DNA from: Chloroflexi bacterium bin20
GTDB taxonomy: Bacteria > Chloroflexota > Anaerolineae > Aggregatilineales > Phototrophicaceae
Length of the DNA stretch: 64,000 bases
Assembly (NCBI GenBank): GCA_002238485.1
Contig: MPMG01000001.1
Location: forward strand, 372,001 to 436,000
Reading direction: 5' to 3'
The notes under the pieces are model-generated. The model did not search any database. It had not been told where the DNA came from and saw nothing but the letters and a program-made list of their open reading frames with translations. Position numbers and translations under genes: made by a program. Of this stretch, positions 55,350-64,000 are shown piece after piece (positions within the stretch are counted from its first letter, which is position 1; each line of letters begins with the position of its first letter).

Positions 55350-57079
55350 TGCCGCAGTTGCTCGCTGCTCCAGGTATTGACGACATGCCGCGTTTCTACC
55401 CAGCCGCGCCGAGCGTTGCTCACGCCGAAGTCCAGCAGATCCAGCTGTTCGATGCGGTGGGCGTCGGTATTGATCGCCAACAGCACGCCGCTGTCCTTTG
55501 CCAGGCGGGCCAGCTCTGGCTTGAGATCCAGGCGCAGTGGATTGGCGTTGATCTCGAGGACGGTCTCGTGTTCCTGCGCGGCTGTGATCACGGCATCCCA
55601 ATCAGCATCGACTTCTTCGCGGTTGGGATACTGCCGCGCCGAGGGATGGCCGATCATACGCACATAGGGATTGCGGATGGCATTGAGCAGGCGCTGGGTG
55701 ATTTGCTCGCGTCCTTGCCCCAGGCCCGAGTGCAGCGAGGCGATGACAAAGTCCAGTTGCGCCAGCACTTCGTCTGGATAATCGAGGCTGCCATCGGCTT
55801 TGATGTCCATCTCTGTGCCAGCCAGCAACTCGATCCGATCGCCCATTTCGGCATTGACCTGCCGCACCTCGTCTGCTTGCGCCAGCAACCGCTCTATGCT
55901 CAAGCCGTTGGCGATGCCCAGGCTGCGTGAATGATCGGTGATGGCTATGGTGTGATGCCCGCGCTGGATGCAGGCTTCTGCCATCTCGCGGATGCTCTGC
56001 TTGCCATCGCTCCAGGTGGTGTGCATGTGCAGGTCGGAGACGATATCTGCGCGTGTAATCAGCTGTGGCAACTCGTGCGCCCGCGCCGCTTCGATCTCGC
56101 CGCTGTCTTCGCGCAGTTCGGGCGGCACATATTGCATGCCCAGCGCGGCATAGACTTTCTCTTCGCTGTCGCACAAGGCCTTCTCGGCGTCTTCAATGAT
56201 CGCCTTGGTCGCATCGACTGGGCTTAGGGCGTGCTCGTTGAGGCTGTAACCATGCTCCAGCGCGATTTGCCGCATCTTCACATTGTGCGCCAGGCTGCCG
56301 GTGAAGTAATTGAGCGCCGTGCCCCAGCGCGCCTTTTCCAGCACGCGCAAGTCGACTTGCAAGCCAGACAACAGCTCAACCGAGCTTTTGCTTGGTCCAT
56401 GCCCCAGCACGCGCGCGACATTTTCCATCGTCACGAAGCGCTGCATGATGGGCGCTGCCTTATCGCTGGCAATCAGAATATCGACATCGCCGATGGTTTC
56501 GCGGCCGCGGCGGATGCTGCCAGCCAGCTCGCCTTGCTGCGCTTCTGGCAATTGCATCAATTGCGCGAGGATGGCCTTGGCTGCGGGCAAGGCATCGCCG
56601 ATGGATGCGCGCCCGGTTTGCCGTGACAGCGCCTCGATGCCAGCGAGGATCTTCTGTTGGCTCTTCGTCCCCATGCCAGACAAAGCGGCCAGCTCGCCCG
56701 CCTGCGCCGCCGCCTGCAATTGCGCGACCGTGGTGATATTCAACTGCTTCCAAAACAGCTTGGCTTTTTTCGGTCCCACGCCATTGATGTGCATGATATC
56801 AACCAAGCCTTCGGGCACTTCGGCACGCAGGCGCTGGTAGAAATCCAGCTCGCCGGTCTCCAGCATTTCATCGATTTTGGCGGCGATGGTCTTGCCGATG
56901 TATTTGAGCTCGGTCAGCCCGCCTTCGCTGGCGATGACGCGCAGGTCTCTGGGCAGGGCGCGGATGGTTTCTGCCGCCCGCCGGTAAGACAAGACGCGGT
57001 GAATATTGTCGCCGCGGATCTGCAGCATATCGGCGCAGCGCTCAAAGATATCGGCCATATCACGGTTGCTCAGGCTCAC
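55328..57079 (-). CDS. polX: DNA polymerase/3'-5' exonuclease PolX
   Basis: 583 residues from GTG 57079 (AGGAG eight bases before). N-terminal 8-kDa and HhH domains (NRDMADIFERCADMLQIRGDN, VDIMHINGVGPKKAKLFWKQL), family X palm (GSIRRGRETIGDVDILIA: the GS and catalytic DVD), then a C-terminal PHP domain (SDLHMHTTWSDGKQSIREMA, IAITDHSRSLGI, EMDIKADGSLDY, GHPSARQYPNREE, INTDAHRIEQLDLLDFG). Base-excision repair polymerase with a proofreading nuclease. Confidence 0.93.
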   Translation of the reverse strand: MSLSNRDMADIFERCADMLQIRGDNIHRVLSYRRAAETIRALPRDLRVIASEGGLTELKYIGKTIAAKIDEMLETGELDFYQRLRAEVPEGLVDIMHINGVGPKKAKLFWKQLNITTVAQLQAAAQAGELAALSGMGTKSQQKILAGIEALSRQTGRASIGDALPAAKAILAQLMQLPEAQQGELAGSIRRGRETIGDVDILIASDKAAPIMQRFVTMENVARVLGHGPSKSSVELLSGLQVDLRVLEKARWGTALNYFTGSLAHNVKMRQIALEHGYSLNEHALSPVDATKAIIEDAEKALCDSEEKVYAALGMQYVPPELREDSGEIEAARAHELPQLITRADIVSDLHMHTTWSDGKQSIREMAEACIQRGHHTIAITDHSRSLGIANGLSIERLLAQADEVRQVNAEMGDRIELLAGTEMDIKADGSLDYPDEVLAQLDFVIASLHSGLGQGREQITQRLLNAIRNPYVRMIGHPSARQYPNREEVDADWDAVITAAQEHETVLEINANPLRLDLKPELARLAKDSGVLLAINTDAHRIEQLDLLDFGVSNARRGWVETRHVVNTWSSEQLRQWLSNRP

Positions 57080-57113
57080 GGAAGTTCTCCTTTGCCGCGG
57101 ACAGCATCGTCCA

Positions 57114-57119
57114 TTTATA
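57114..57119 (-). promoter_or_regulatory. Possible -10 box of polX
   Basis: TATAAA on the minus strand, 35 bases before the GTG at 57079; a weak -35 (TTCCAG) lies 17 bases away. Confidence 0.45.
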
Positions 57120-57148
57120 CCAAATTCCCGCCTTGCCTGGAATACCGC

Positions 57149-57177
57149 TTGACAGCCATCCCCAGCCACAGTAGCAT
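57149..57177 (+). promoter_or_regulatory. trpE: Promoter of the trp operon
   Basis: TTGACA (57149-57154), 17-base spacer, TAGCAT (57172-57177). Transcription would begin near 57184, giving a leader of about 300 bases that holds the T-box. Confidence 0.75.
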
Positions 57178-57183
57178 TTGCGC

Positions 57184-57470
57184 AAGTGACTACAGCAAAG
57201 ACTGTGAACCAGAGTAGTACACATCGCCGTGCAGTTCAGAGAATCGCTAGCGGCTGAGAATGCGAGACACGCAGGGATGTGGAATGGGCTGGGGAGTTGC
57301 GCAGGTGAAAGGGAAACCGACTAGCTTGCGACGGCGCGCGCACCGTTAACAGCGCAGGGTATCGACAAGCCGTCTGTACCCGTTGAGCGACCCGCCTGCG
57401 CGGGTAATCAAGGTGGCACCGCGGGAACCCTTCTCGTCCTTGGCTGGATGATTTGGGTTCTTTTGTGTTT
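57184..57470 (+). promoter_or_regulatory. T-box riboswitch controlling the trp operon
   Basis: The consensus T-box AAGGTGGCACCGCGG is at 57410-57424. Stem I elements are present: the AGTA region (57214 onward), pairing CACATC (57219-57224) with GATGTG (57276-57281), and CGTG with CACG inside it. A specifier TGG (Trp) fits at 57290-57292; TGG also occurs at 57280 and 57285. A hairpin ACCCGC/GCGGGT (57390-57405) precedes the T-box. The terminator GAACCC (57425-57430)/GGGTTC (57455-57460) with TTTTGTGTTT ends 17 bases before trpE. Uncharged tRNA-Trp would favour the antiterminator. Confidence 0.9.
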
Positions 57471-57486
57471 ATGGGGGGTACAGGCG

Positions 57487-59010
57487 ATGCAGACGAGAGA
57501 ACAGGCGCAGCGCAGCGATATCCAACCCACGCGCGCGCAGATTCATGAGTATTTTGCGCAGGGCGATCATGTGCCTGTCTATCGCACGTTGCTGGCAGAC
57601 CTGGAAACGCCGGTTTCGGTATACATGAAGCTGAAGCAGGCAGAACAGCCAGCTTTCTTGCTGGAAAGTGTGGAAGGTGGCGAGCAAGTCGGGCGCTACT
57701 CGTTCATTGGCGTCAATCCCAAAGGCGTGCTCAGCGTCAAGGACAATATCGCCACTTTCGCGCGCAATGGCGAGCAGACCAAGTTTGCCATCCCCGAAGG
57801 CCAAGACCCGCTGCATGTCATCAAGCGTCACTTTCAGACTGTCAATCCCGTCGCGCTGGACGGCTTGCCGCGACTGGTTGGCGGCGCAGTTGGCTATATG
57901 TCTTACGATATCGTGCGCTATTTTGAAGATCTGCCGGCCACAGCCAGCGACGACCTGGATGTGCCGACTGTCGCCTTCATGCTGCCCGATACGCTGGTCA
58001 TCTTCGACCACGCCATGCATCAGCTGATCGTGCTGGCGAATGCGCACAACACCGGTGACGACCCCGATGGCGCGTATGACGAGGCGATAGGCAGCATTGA
58101 TGCCATCGTCGATGAGCTTTCCAAGCCGCTGGCGCATACTGGCTATGACCTGCCCGTGAGCGGCGAACGCGGCGACCCCGTCTCCAATGTCCCGCAGCAG
58201 GTGCATGAAGATCGCGTTCGTGTTGCCAAAGAGTACATCCGCGATGGCGATGCATTCCAGATCGTGCTGGCACAACGTTTCAGCCGCGATACCGAAGCCA
58301 GCCCCCTGCAGATTTATCGCGCCTTGCGGGCGACCAATCCATCGCCCTATATGTTCTTGCTGGAATTCAACGCCGATCTGACCCTGGTGGGCGCGTCGCC
58401 AGAGATGTTGGTGCGCCTGGAAGATGGCATCGCCTACAACCGTCCTTTGGCAGGCACTCGCCGGCGTGGCAAAGACGAACAGGAAGACCTGGCGTTGGAA
58501 AATGAGCTGCTGAACGACCCCAAAGAACGCGCCGAGCATATCATGCTGGTCGACCTCGGGCGCAACGACCTGGGGCGCGTCTGCGATTATGGCACGGTGC
58601 AGGTCAAGCGCATGATGTACATCGAACGCTATTCGCATGTCATGCACATCGTGAGCCAGATTGAAGGTCTGCTGCGCAAGGGCATGGACGCTTTTGACCT
58701 GGTGCGCGCGACCTTCCCGGCCGGGACGCTCAGCGGCGCGCCAAAAGTGCGGGCTATGGAGATCATTGAAGAACTGGAACAGACGCGGCGCGGACCCTAT
58801 GGCGGGGCGGTCGGCTATTTCAGTTTTGACGGCTCGATGGATATGTGCATCACCATCCGCACGTTGTTGATGCAGGGCAAGCGCATCAGTGTGCAGGCAG
58901 GTGGCGGCATCGTGGCCGACAGCGACCCAGGCGCTGAATATTATGAGACGATCAACAAAGCCCAAGCTGTCTTCGAAGCGGTCAAATATGCTGAACGCGG
59001 CTTGATGTGA
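57487..59010 (+). CDS. trpE: Anthranilate synthase component I
   Basis: 507 residues from ATG 57487; the frame is open from 57448 but that lies in the terminator. Trp feedback site [18 protein letters not shown], and chorismate-binding core: [83 protein letters not shown]. Full-length; no fused glutaminase. It uses ammonia from the adjacent TrpG. Confidence 0.95.
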   Translation: MQTREQAQRSDIQPTRAQIHEYFAQGDHVPVYRTLLADLETPVSVYMKLKQAEQPAFLLESVEGGEQVGRYSFIGVNPKGVLSVKDNIATFARNGEQTKFAIPEGQDPLHVIKRHFQTVNPVALDGLPRLVGGAVGYMSYDIVRYFEDLPATASDDLDVPTVAFMLPDTLVIFDHAMHQLIVLANAHNTGDDPDGAYDEAIGSIDAIVDELSKPLAHTGYDLPVSGERGDPVSNVPQQVHEDRVRVAKEYIRDGDAFQIVLAQRFSRDTEASPLQIYRALRATNPSPYMFLLEFNADLTLVGASPEMLVRLEDGIAYNRPLAGTRRRGKDEQEDLALENELLNDPKERAEHIMLVDLGRNDLGRVCDYGTVQVKRMMYIERYSHVMHIVSQIEGLLRKGMDAFDLVRATFPAGTLSGAPKVRAMEIIEELEQTRRGPYGGAVGYFSFDGSMDMCITIRTLLMQGKRISVQAGGGIVADSDPGAEYYETINKAQAVFEAVKYAERGLM

Positions 59011-59029
59011 GCGGCAGGGGAGGCGAGGG

Positions 59030-59611
59030 ATGATCCTGGTTATCGACAATTACGACAGCTTCACCTACAACATCGTGCAAGAGTTGGGCGAGCTGGGCGC
59101 AGAGTTGCTGGTGCATCGCAATGACAAGATCACGGTGGACGAGATTCGCGCATTGCAGCCCGAGCGCATCGTCATATCGCCGGGGCCTGGCTTTCCAGTC
59201 GATGCTGGCGTCTCGCTGGATGTCATCCGCCAACTGGGCGCGGAGATTCCACTCTTGGGCATCTGCCTGGGGCATCAAGCTATCGGCGAGGCCTATGGCG
59301 GGCTGGTCGTGCATGCGCCGGAATTGATGCACGGCAAGACCAGCATGATCGAGCACGGCGGCGATACCATCTTGCACGACATTCCCGATCCTTTCGAAGC
59401 CACGCGCTATCACAGCCTGATCGTTGACGAAGCGAGCTTGCCCGATTGCCTGCAGGTCACCGCGCGAACGGCTAGTGGCGAGATCATGGGATTGCGGCAC
59501 AAGACGCATCCGGTCATCGGACTGCAGTTTCATCCCGAAAGCATCCTCACGCGTTATGGCATGCAGATCCTCGGCAACTTCCTGGAATATGAACATCCTG
59601 GCAGCCAGTAA
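59030..59611 (+). CDS. trpG: Anthranilate/aminodeoxychorismate synthase glutaminase component II
   Basis: 193 residues; GGAGG precedes ATG 59030. Class I glutaminase triad: [15 protein letters not shown] (nucleophile Cys) and [11 protein letters not shown] (His-Glu). [20 protein letters not shown] at the N-terminus is typical. It may also serve PabB for folate, as no second glutaminase is in the window. Twenty bases after trpE. Confidence 0.94.
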   Translation: MILVIDNYDSFTYNIVQELGELGAELLVHRNDKITVDEIRALQPERIVISPGPGFPVDAGVSLDVIRQLGAEIPLLGICLGHQAIGEAYGGLVVHAPELMHGKTSMIEHGGDTILHDIPDPFEATRYHSLIVDEASLPDCLQVTARTASGEIMGLRHKTHPVIGLQFHPESILTRYGMQILGNFLEYEHPGSQ

Positions 59612-59626
59612 AAAAAGGAACAGACA

Positions 59627-60655
59627 ATGGACATCCAGCAAGCGATTGATGGTTTGAGCCGCTATGGGCATCTGAGCGCCGACGAAGCCGAGTCGGTAAT
59701 GCGCCAGATCATGACGGGTGGCGCAAGCGAAGCGCAGATAGGCGCCTATCTGATGGCGCTGCGCATGAAGGGCGAAACCACCGACGAAATCACCGGCAGC
59801 GCACGAGCCATGCGCGAGGCCGCCAGCACAGTAGCAACCACTGTTCCGCGCGACCTGCTGGACACCTGTGGCACTGGCGGCGACAAATCGGGCAGCTTCA
59901 ACATCAGCACGACGGTCGCTTTTGTGGCGGCCGGGGCGGGCATCCCGGTGGCAAAGCATGGCAACCGCGCCGCATCCAGCAAATGTGGCAGCGCCGATGT
60001 GCTGGCAGAGCTGGGCGTCAACCTGGATCTCAGTCCGCAGCAGGTCGGGCAGTGCATAGACGATGTGGGCATTGGTTTCCTGTTCGCGGTCAAGCTGCAT
60101 CCAGCCATGCGCCACGCCATAGCTCCGCGGCGGCAGCTGGGCATCCGCACCATATTCAATATCCTGGGTCCCTTGACCAATCCGGCTGGCGCGCAGAGGC
60201 AGTTGATGGGCGTTTTCGCGGCCGAGCTGACCGACTTGCTGGCGCATGTGCTGGCAGCTTTGGGCACGAAGTCGGCTATGGTCGTTAATGGCTACGGCGG
60301 CCTGGACGAGCTGACCACGACGGGTCCCAATCGCATCAGCTACCTGCAAGAAGATGGCAAAGTAAGCCACCTTGATCTCGACCCGACCAGCCTGGGCTTT
60401 CATCGCGCCAGCATCGTTGACTTGCGTGGCGATGACGCTCCGACCAACGCGGCGATCTTGCGCGGCGTGCTGGATGGCAGCGAGCGCGGAGCCAAGCGCG
60501 ATGTTGTGCTGCTGAATGCGGGCGCAGCTTTGATGGCGGCCGACGCAGTGCATTCAATCGCCGACGGCGTGCGCATGGCGCGTGATACGATCGACAGCCG
60601 CGCGGCTCTGCAGAAGCTGGATTCTCTCATCGAGTTCAGCCAAAGCGTCGCCTGA
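59627..60655 (+). CDS. trpD: Anthranilate phosphoribosyltransferase
   Basis: 342 residues; AAGGA six bases before ATG. Motifs: DTCGTGGDKSGSFNISTTVAFVAAGAGIPVAKHGNRAASSKCGSADVLAELG, ILGPLTNPAG, VVNGYGGLDELTTTGPN. Transfers phosphoribose from PRPP to anthranilate. Its TGA stop overlaps the trpC ATG by one base. Confidence 0.96.
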   Translation: MDIQQAIDGLSRYGHLSADEAESVMRQIMTGGASEAQIGAYLMALRMKGETTDEITGSARAMREAASTVATTVPRDLLDTCGTGGDKSGSFNISTTVAFVAAGAGIPVAKHGNRAASSKCGSADVLAELGVNLDLSPQQVGQCIDDVGIGFLFAVKLHPAMRHAIAPRRQLGIRTIFNILGPLTNPAGAQRQLMGVFAAELTDLLAHVLAALGTKSAMVVNGYGGLDELTTTGPNRISYLQEDGKVSHLDLDPTSLGFHRASIVDLRGDDAPTNAAILRGVLDGSERGAKRDVVLLNAGAALMAADAVHSIADGVRMARDTIDSRAALQKLDSLIEFSQSVA

Positions 60656-61470
60656 TGTCTTTCGTAAGCACCGGCGCCATTCTCGACCGCATCCTCGAGC
60701 GCAAGCTGGAAGAATTGGCAGAGCGGCGCGCGCAAGTGCCTCTGCCAGAGATGCGACGGCGGGCAGAAGCCAGCGACTACCCGGCGCGGGATTTCGCCGC
60801 GGCCTTGCGGGGCGACTGTATCGCGCTGATCGCCGAGGTCAAACGGGCATCGCCCAGCAAGGGCTTGCTGACCAGTGACTTTGCGCCCGTACTGCTGGCA
60901 GGCGCATACGCGTATAATGGCGCTTCGGCAATCTCGGTGCTGACGGATGAAGACTTCTTTCGTGGGAGTCTGCACTACCTGAACGCGATCCGAGCTGCAG
61001 TCGCGCCCCCCATCTTGCGCAAGGACTTCATTATCGATCCGTACCAGGTCTATGAAGGGCGAGCAGCCGGCGCCGATGCGATTCTGCTGATTGTGGCGGC
61101 GCTGGACGATGCCCAGCTGCGGGATTTGCACGCGCTGACACGGGCGCTGGATATGGCGGCGCTGGTCGAAGTGCACAACGAACTCGAAATGGAGCGGGCG
61201 CTGCATCTGGGCGCGACGCTGGTCGGCATCAACAACCGCGATCTGAAGACATTTCATGTCGACCTGCACAGCACTGCGCGGCTGGCAAAGCTGGTCGGCA
61301 AGGACGCGCTGCTGGTGGCGGAAAGCGGCATTTTCAACCGTTGTCATGTGCGGGCAATGGCAGAGGCTGGAGCGGATGCGATCTTGGTCGGCGAGTCGCT
61401 GATTACTGCGTCCGACCTGGTCTCCCTGGCGCGAGAATTGAGCAGTGTGGAGCGGCTGTGCCATGACTAA
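60655..61470 (+). CDS. trpC: Indole-3-glycerol phosphate synthase
   Basis: 271 residues. TIM barrel with IAEVKRASPSKGLL, AISVLTDEDFFRGSLHYL, PILRKDFIIDPYQVYEGRAAGADAILLI, LVEVHNELEMERALHLGATLVGINNRDLKTFHVDL, LLVAESGIF, DAILVGESLI. Standard catalytic Lys and Glu residues are present. Stand-alone, not fused to TrpF. Confidence 0.96.
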   Translation: MSFVSTGAILDRILERKLEELAERRAQVPLPEMRRRAEASDYPARDFAAALRGDCIALIAEVKRASPSKGLLTSDFAPVLLAGAYAYNGASAISVLTDEDFFRGSLHYLNAIRAAVAPPILRKDFIIDPYQVYEGRAAGADAILLIVAALDDAQLRDLHALTRALDMAALVEVHNELEMERALHLGATLVGINNRDLKTFHVDLHSTARLAKLVGKDALLVAESGIFNRCHVRAMAEAGADAILVGESLITASDLVSLARELSSVERLCHD

Positions 61471-62125
61471 AGTCAAAATCTGTGGCCTTCGCACCCTGGA
61501 AAATGCGCTGATGGTGGCAAGAGCCGGGGCAGACTTGATCGGGCTGAACTTTTATCCGCCTTCGCCGCGCAGCCTCGAGCTGGAAACGGCGGGCGAGATC
61601 GCCCATGGATTGCGGCTGGCGCTGGGTGCGGATTGTCCGACACTGGTTGGCGTCTTTGTCAACGAATCCGCCAAAGAAATGCGCGCAATCATGGCCGCGG
61701 TGGGACTGGATTTTGCTCAGCTTAGCGGCGACGAACCGCCAGAGATCCTTGCTGGCATGGGCGGCCGGGCTTTCAAGGCGATTCGTCCGCGCGTAAATGA
61801 CGATGCCGCCAACGCAGTTGTTGAATACGCAGCGAGCTTTCCGGCGGACGATCGAGCGCCAAGTATCCTGGTGGATGCCTACAATCCGAAGCTCTATGGC
61901 GGCAGCGGCGAGACTGCCAGCCTGGCTGTCGCGGAGGAAATACAGCGAAGGGCGCCGCGCCTGATGCTGGCTGGCGGGCTGGCTGCGGACAATGTCGCCG
62001 AGCGCGTGCGAGCTATCCGACCCTGGGGTGTGGATGTGGCCAGCGGCGTCGAGTCGGGCATTCCTGGCATCAAGGACGGGCAGAAGCTGCGCGCATTCAT
62101 TCGAGCGGTTCGGTCGGCGTCATGA
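61463..62125 (+). CDS. trpF: Phosphoribosylanthranilate isomerase
   Basis: 220 residues from ATG 61463, overlapping the trpC stop by eight bases. KVKICGLRTLENALMVARAGADLIGLNFYPPSPRSL (catalytic Cys and Asp-type barrel), QLSGDEPPE, LVDAYNPKLYGGSGETA, MLAGGLAADNVAERVRAIRPWGVDVASGVES. An Amadori rearrangement enzyme. Its stop overlaps the Nudix gene (ATGA). Confidence 0.95.
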   Translation: MTKVKICGLRTLENALMVARAGADLIGLNFYPPSPRSLELETAGEIAHGLRLALGADCPTLVGVFVNESAKEMRAIMAAVGLDFAQLSGDEPPEILAGMGGRAFKAIRPRVNDDAANAVVEYAASFPADDRAPSILVDAYNPKLYGGSGETASLAVAEEIQRRAPRLMLAGGLAADNVAERVRAIRPWGVDVASGVESGIPGIKDGQKLRAFIRAVRSAS

Positions 62126-62745
62126 GCGAACGATTCGACATTTATGACGAGGCATTGAAGCACATCGGCATCAAGGCGCGCGCAGCTGTACACCGCGATG
62201 GCGACTGGCATCAGGTGTTTCATTGCTGGGTGGTCGGGCGCGACGCAGAAGGCGAATTTGTCATCTTGCAGAAGCGCGGACCCGCCCAAGACGCCTACCC
62301 GGGCAAGGTCGATATCAGCGCGGCCGGGCATCTGGTGGCGGGCGAAACCGTGGAAGATGGTGTGCGGGAACTCCACGAAGAACTGGGTTTGCGCGCCAAC
62401 TTCAGCGAGCTGCTCTCGCTGGGCAGACGGGTCGGCATTGCTCGCGGCGATGGCATCATTGATCGCCAAATCTGCCATGTCTTTCTGCACCGATGTGACC
62501 AGCCGCTGGCAGCCTATCAGTATGCAGAAGCCGAAATCGATGGCTTGCTGAAGCTGCGCTTGGCAGATGGCTTGCGTCTTATGGCTGGCGAAGTCGATTG
62601 CGTGACGGCAGCGGCGCTTGGATTGGGCGCGGACAAAATCACGTTGACGCGCGCCGATTTTATTAAAAGCATTGACAACTATGTATTCAAAGCGCTGCTC
62701 TTGGCGAAGCGCTACTTTCACGGCGAGACTCTGCTGCATATCTAA
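62122..62745 (+). CDS. Nudix hydrolase (isopentenyl-diphosphate isomerase-like subgroup)
   Basis: 207 residues, four-base overlap with trpF. N-terminal [16 protein letters not shown]..., Nudix box [21 protein letters not shown] at about residues 71-91. The canonical spacing between the first E and R-E is seven residues; here it is six (TVEDGV), a one-residue deletion. The IDI-like opening ([18 protein letters not shown]) suggests a diphosphate or sugar-nucleotide substrate, not assigned. It splits trpF and trpB inside the operon. Confidence 0.82.
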   Translation: MSERFDIYDEALKHIGIKARAAVHRDGDWHQVFHCWVVGRDAEGEFVILQKRGPAQDAYPGKVDISAAGHLVAGETVEDGVRELHEELGLRANFSELLSLGRRVGIARGDGIIDRQICHVFLHRCDQPLAAYQYAEAEIDGLLKLRLADGLRLMAGEVDCVTAAALGLGADKITLTRADFIKSIDNYVFKALLLAKRYFHGETLLHI

Positions 62746-62761
62746 TATACGAGGGCAAAAT

Positions 62762-63985
62762 ATGACCGAAGCCTACATCCGCACCGATATCAGCGACCTG
62801 CCCGATGCGCGCGGCTATTTTGGCGAGTTTGGCGGACGCTTCGTGCCAGAGACCATCATGCCCGCTTTGGATGAACTCGAAGCTGCCTATGCCGCTGCTA
62901 TTGACGACCCGGAGTTTCATGCCGAGCTGCGGCATTTGCAGCGCACCTACACGGGACGCCCCACGCCTGTCAGCCATGCGAGGCGATTGAGCGAGACGTT
63001 GGGTGGCGCGCAGATCTACCTGAAGCGCGAAGACCTGGCGCACACCGGCGCGCACAAGATCAACAACGCGCTGGGGCAAGGCTTGCTGGCCAAGCGCATG
63101 GGCAAGCGCCGCATCATCGCCGAGACGGGCGCCGGGCAGCATGGCGTCGGCACAGCTACGGCCATGGCGCTGCTGGGCTTGGAATGCCATGTGTATATGG
63201 GCACGGTCGATATCAAACGCCAGCAGCCCAATGTCTTCCGCATGCGTCTGCTTGGCGCGCAGGTCATCCCGGTCGAAAGTGGCAGCCGCACGCTCAAAGA
63301 TGCCATCAACGAAGCCATGCGCGACTGGGTCACCAATGTGCGCAATACCTTTTACCTGCTGGGTTCGGCGTTGGGACCGCATCCCTATCCCATGATGGTG
63401 CGCGACTTCCAGAGCATTATCGGCATCGAAGCGCGCCAGCAAATCCAGCAACTGGCCGGGCAACTTCCCGATGTCTGTGTGGCTTGCGTGGGCGGCGGCA
63501 GCAACGCCATCGGCATGTTTCACGCTTTCCGACACGATGAAGGCACAGAGCTCATCGGCGTGGAGGCGGGTGGTCACGGCATCGCCAGCCAGCAGCACGC
63601 GGCGCGCTTTGCCGATCTGGCTATCAGCCGCCCGGGCATTCTGCATGGCACGCGCTCCTATGTCATGCAAGACGCGGACGGGCAAATCATGGAAACGCAT
63701 AGTGTCTCGGCTGGCCTGGATTATCCCTCGGTTGGCCCGGAACACGCCCACCTGCGCCAGCTGGAACGAGCCTATTACACCTTGGCAACCGATGACGAAG
63801 CGCTGGAGGCTTTCCAGATGCTCAGCAAGCTCGAGGGCATCATCCCGGCGCTGGAAAGCGCGCATGCGGTCGCCGAAGCCATCAAACGCGCGCCAACCAT
63901 GCCACGCGATTCGGTATTGCTGGTCAACCTGAGCGGACGCGGCGACAAAGACCTCGATACCGTCATCGGCATTCTGGGAGGCTGA
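62762..63985 (+). CDS. trpB: Tryptophan synthase beta chain
   Basis: 407 residues from ATG 62762 (GAGGG seven bases before). PLP enzyme: [23 protein letters not shown] (N-terminus), [26 protein letters not shown] (PLP Lys), [50 protein letters not shown], and [12 protein letters not shown]. Type TrpB1. It makes tryptophan from indole and serine, with TrpA next. Confidence 0.96.
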   Translation: MTEAYIRTDISDLPDARGYFGEFGGRFVPETIMPALDELEAAYAAAIDDPEFHAELRHLQRTYTGRPTPVSHARRLSETLGGAQIYLKREDLAHTGAHKINNALGQGLLAKRMGKRRIIAETGAGQHGVGTATAMALLGLECHVYMGTVDIKRQQPNVFRMRLLGAQVIPVESGSRTLKDAINEAMRDWVTNVRNTFYLLGSALGPHPYPMMVRDFQSIIGIEARQQIQQLAGQLPDVCVACVGGGSNAIGMFHAFRHDEGTELIGVEAGGHGIASQQHAARFADLAISRPGILHGTRSYVMQDADGQIMETHSVSAGLDYPSVGPEHAHLRQLERAYYTLATDDEALEAFQMLSKLEGIIPALESAHAVAEAIKRAPTMPRDSVLLVNLSGRGDKDLDTVIGILGG

Positions 63986-63986
63986 T

Positions 63987-64000
63987 ATGACGCGCAAATT
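63987..64000 (+). CDS. trpA: Tryptophan synthase alpha chain, first codons only (3' truncated by window)
   Basis: Only ATG-ACG-CGC-AAA is inside the window, preceded by GGGAGG at about six bases and one base after the trpB stop. Identification as trpA rests on position alone. Confidence 0.5.

Noticed and set aside
57448-57486. ATG at 57448 as a Trp-rich leader peptide or the trpE start.
   Set aside because: It lies within the T-box terminator, has no ribosome-binding site, and ATG 57487 gives the usual TrpE length.
57469-59049. 526-codon minus-strand open frame opposite trpE.
   Set aside because: Shadow of trpE; trpE has every chorismate-binding motif and T-box control.

Overview
The window reads as chromosomal DNA of a free-living bacterium with roughly 60% G+C, dense gene packing and almost no mobile DNA. 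Taxonomy is inference. The following together point to the Chloroflexota, probably near Anaerolineae: a Suv3-type RNA helicase, a fused MoaD-MoaE, a K+-dependent membrane pyrophosphatase, a T-box-controlled trp operon, bifunctional Rel, LCP, PolX and LigA proteins, and no outer-membrane genes. Clear sigma-70-type promoters with 17- or 18-base spacers recur (6894-6922, 38094-38122, 40811-40839, 41072-41100, 46004-46032, 48698-48727, 48916-48944, 57149-57177), so the main transcription signals can be read directly.

Layout. 1-652: end of gyrA. 630-6856 (minus): ftsY, a TrmH-family methyltransferase, prfB, rel and a tRNA-queuosine mannosyltransferase-like gene. 6983-9625 (plus): an HNH nuclease and the Suv3-like helicase. 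9622-12840 (minus): a tightly overlapping run yraN-miaA-moaC-moaDE-rnc. 12999-15632 (plus): hppA and a MaoC hydratase. 15629-22509 (minus): fhs followed by pyrB-C-D-E-F in exactly that order, with 1-44 base overlaps, then a SRPBCC gene; this is a complete UMP pathway apart from carbamoyl-phosphate synthase. 22558-29865: glgB, dinB and a heterodimeric ABC exporter pair. 30045-38061: sugar-phosphate isomerase and LDH2-type dehydrogenase, a NAGPA-domain protein, an M24 peptidase, a MATE/ANKH-like transporter and two ABC permeases without their ATPase.

38135-41043 is the one accessory-looking stretch. tRNA-Asp and lysA lie on one side and two CAT-anticodon tRNAs on the other. Between them sits a more A+T-rich two-gene cassette: a Panacea/SocA-like protein and a proteasome-like N-terminal-threonine hydrolase that is cut by an in-frame amber codon. 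It is the best candidate here for an undescribed system.

41122-57079: uvrB, an HDAC-like deacetylase, a GT-C membrane glycosyltransferase preceded by a small, probably leaderless, membrane protein, aspS, an aquaporin, a candidate small RNA with its own promoter and terminator, an LCP ligase, a LipM-type octanoyltransferase, an RlmI-like methyltransferase, ligA, an SH3-domain protein and polX. 57149-64000: a T-box leader and trpE-G-D-C-F-nudix-B-(A), the tryptophan operon, with a Nudix hydrolase inserted between trpF and trpB.

Several convergent gene pairs overlap by exactly four bases at their stop codons (9622, 15629, 26110, 43137), which shows how compact this genome is.
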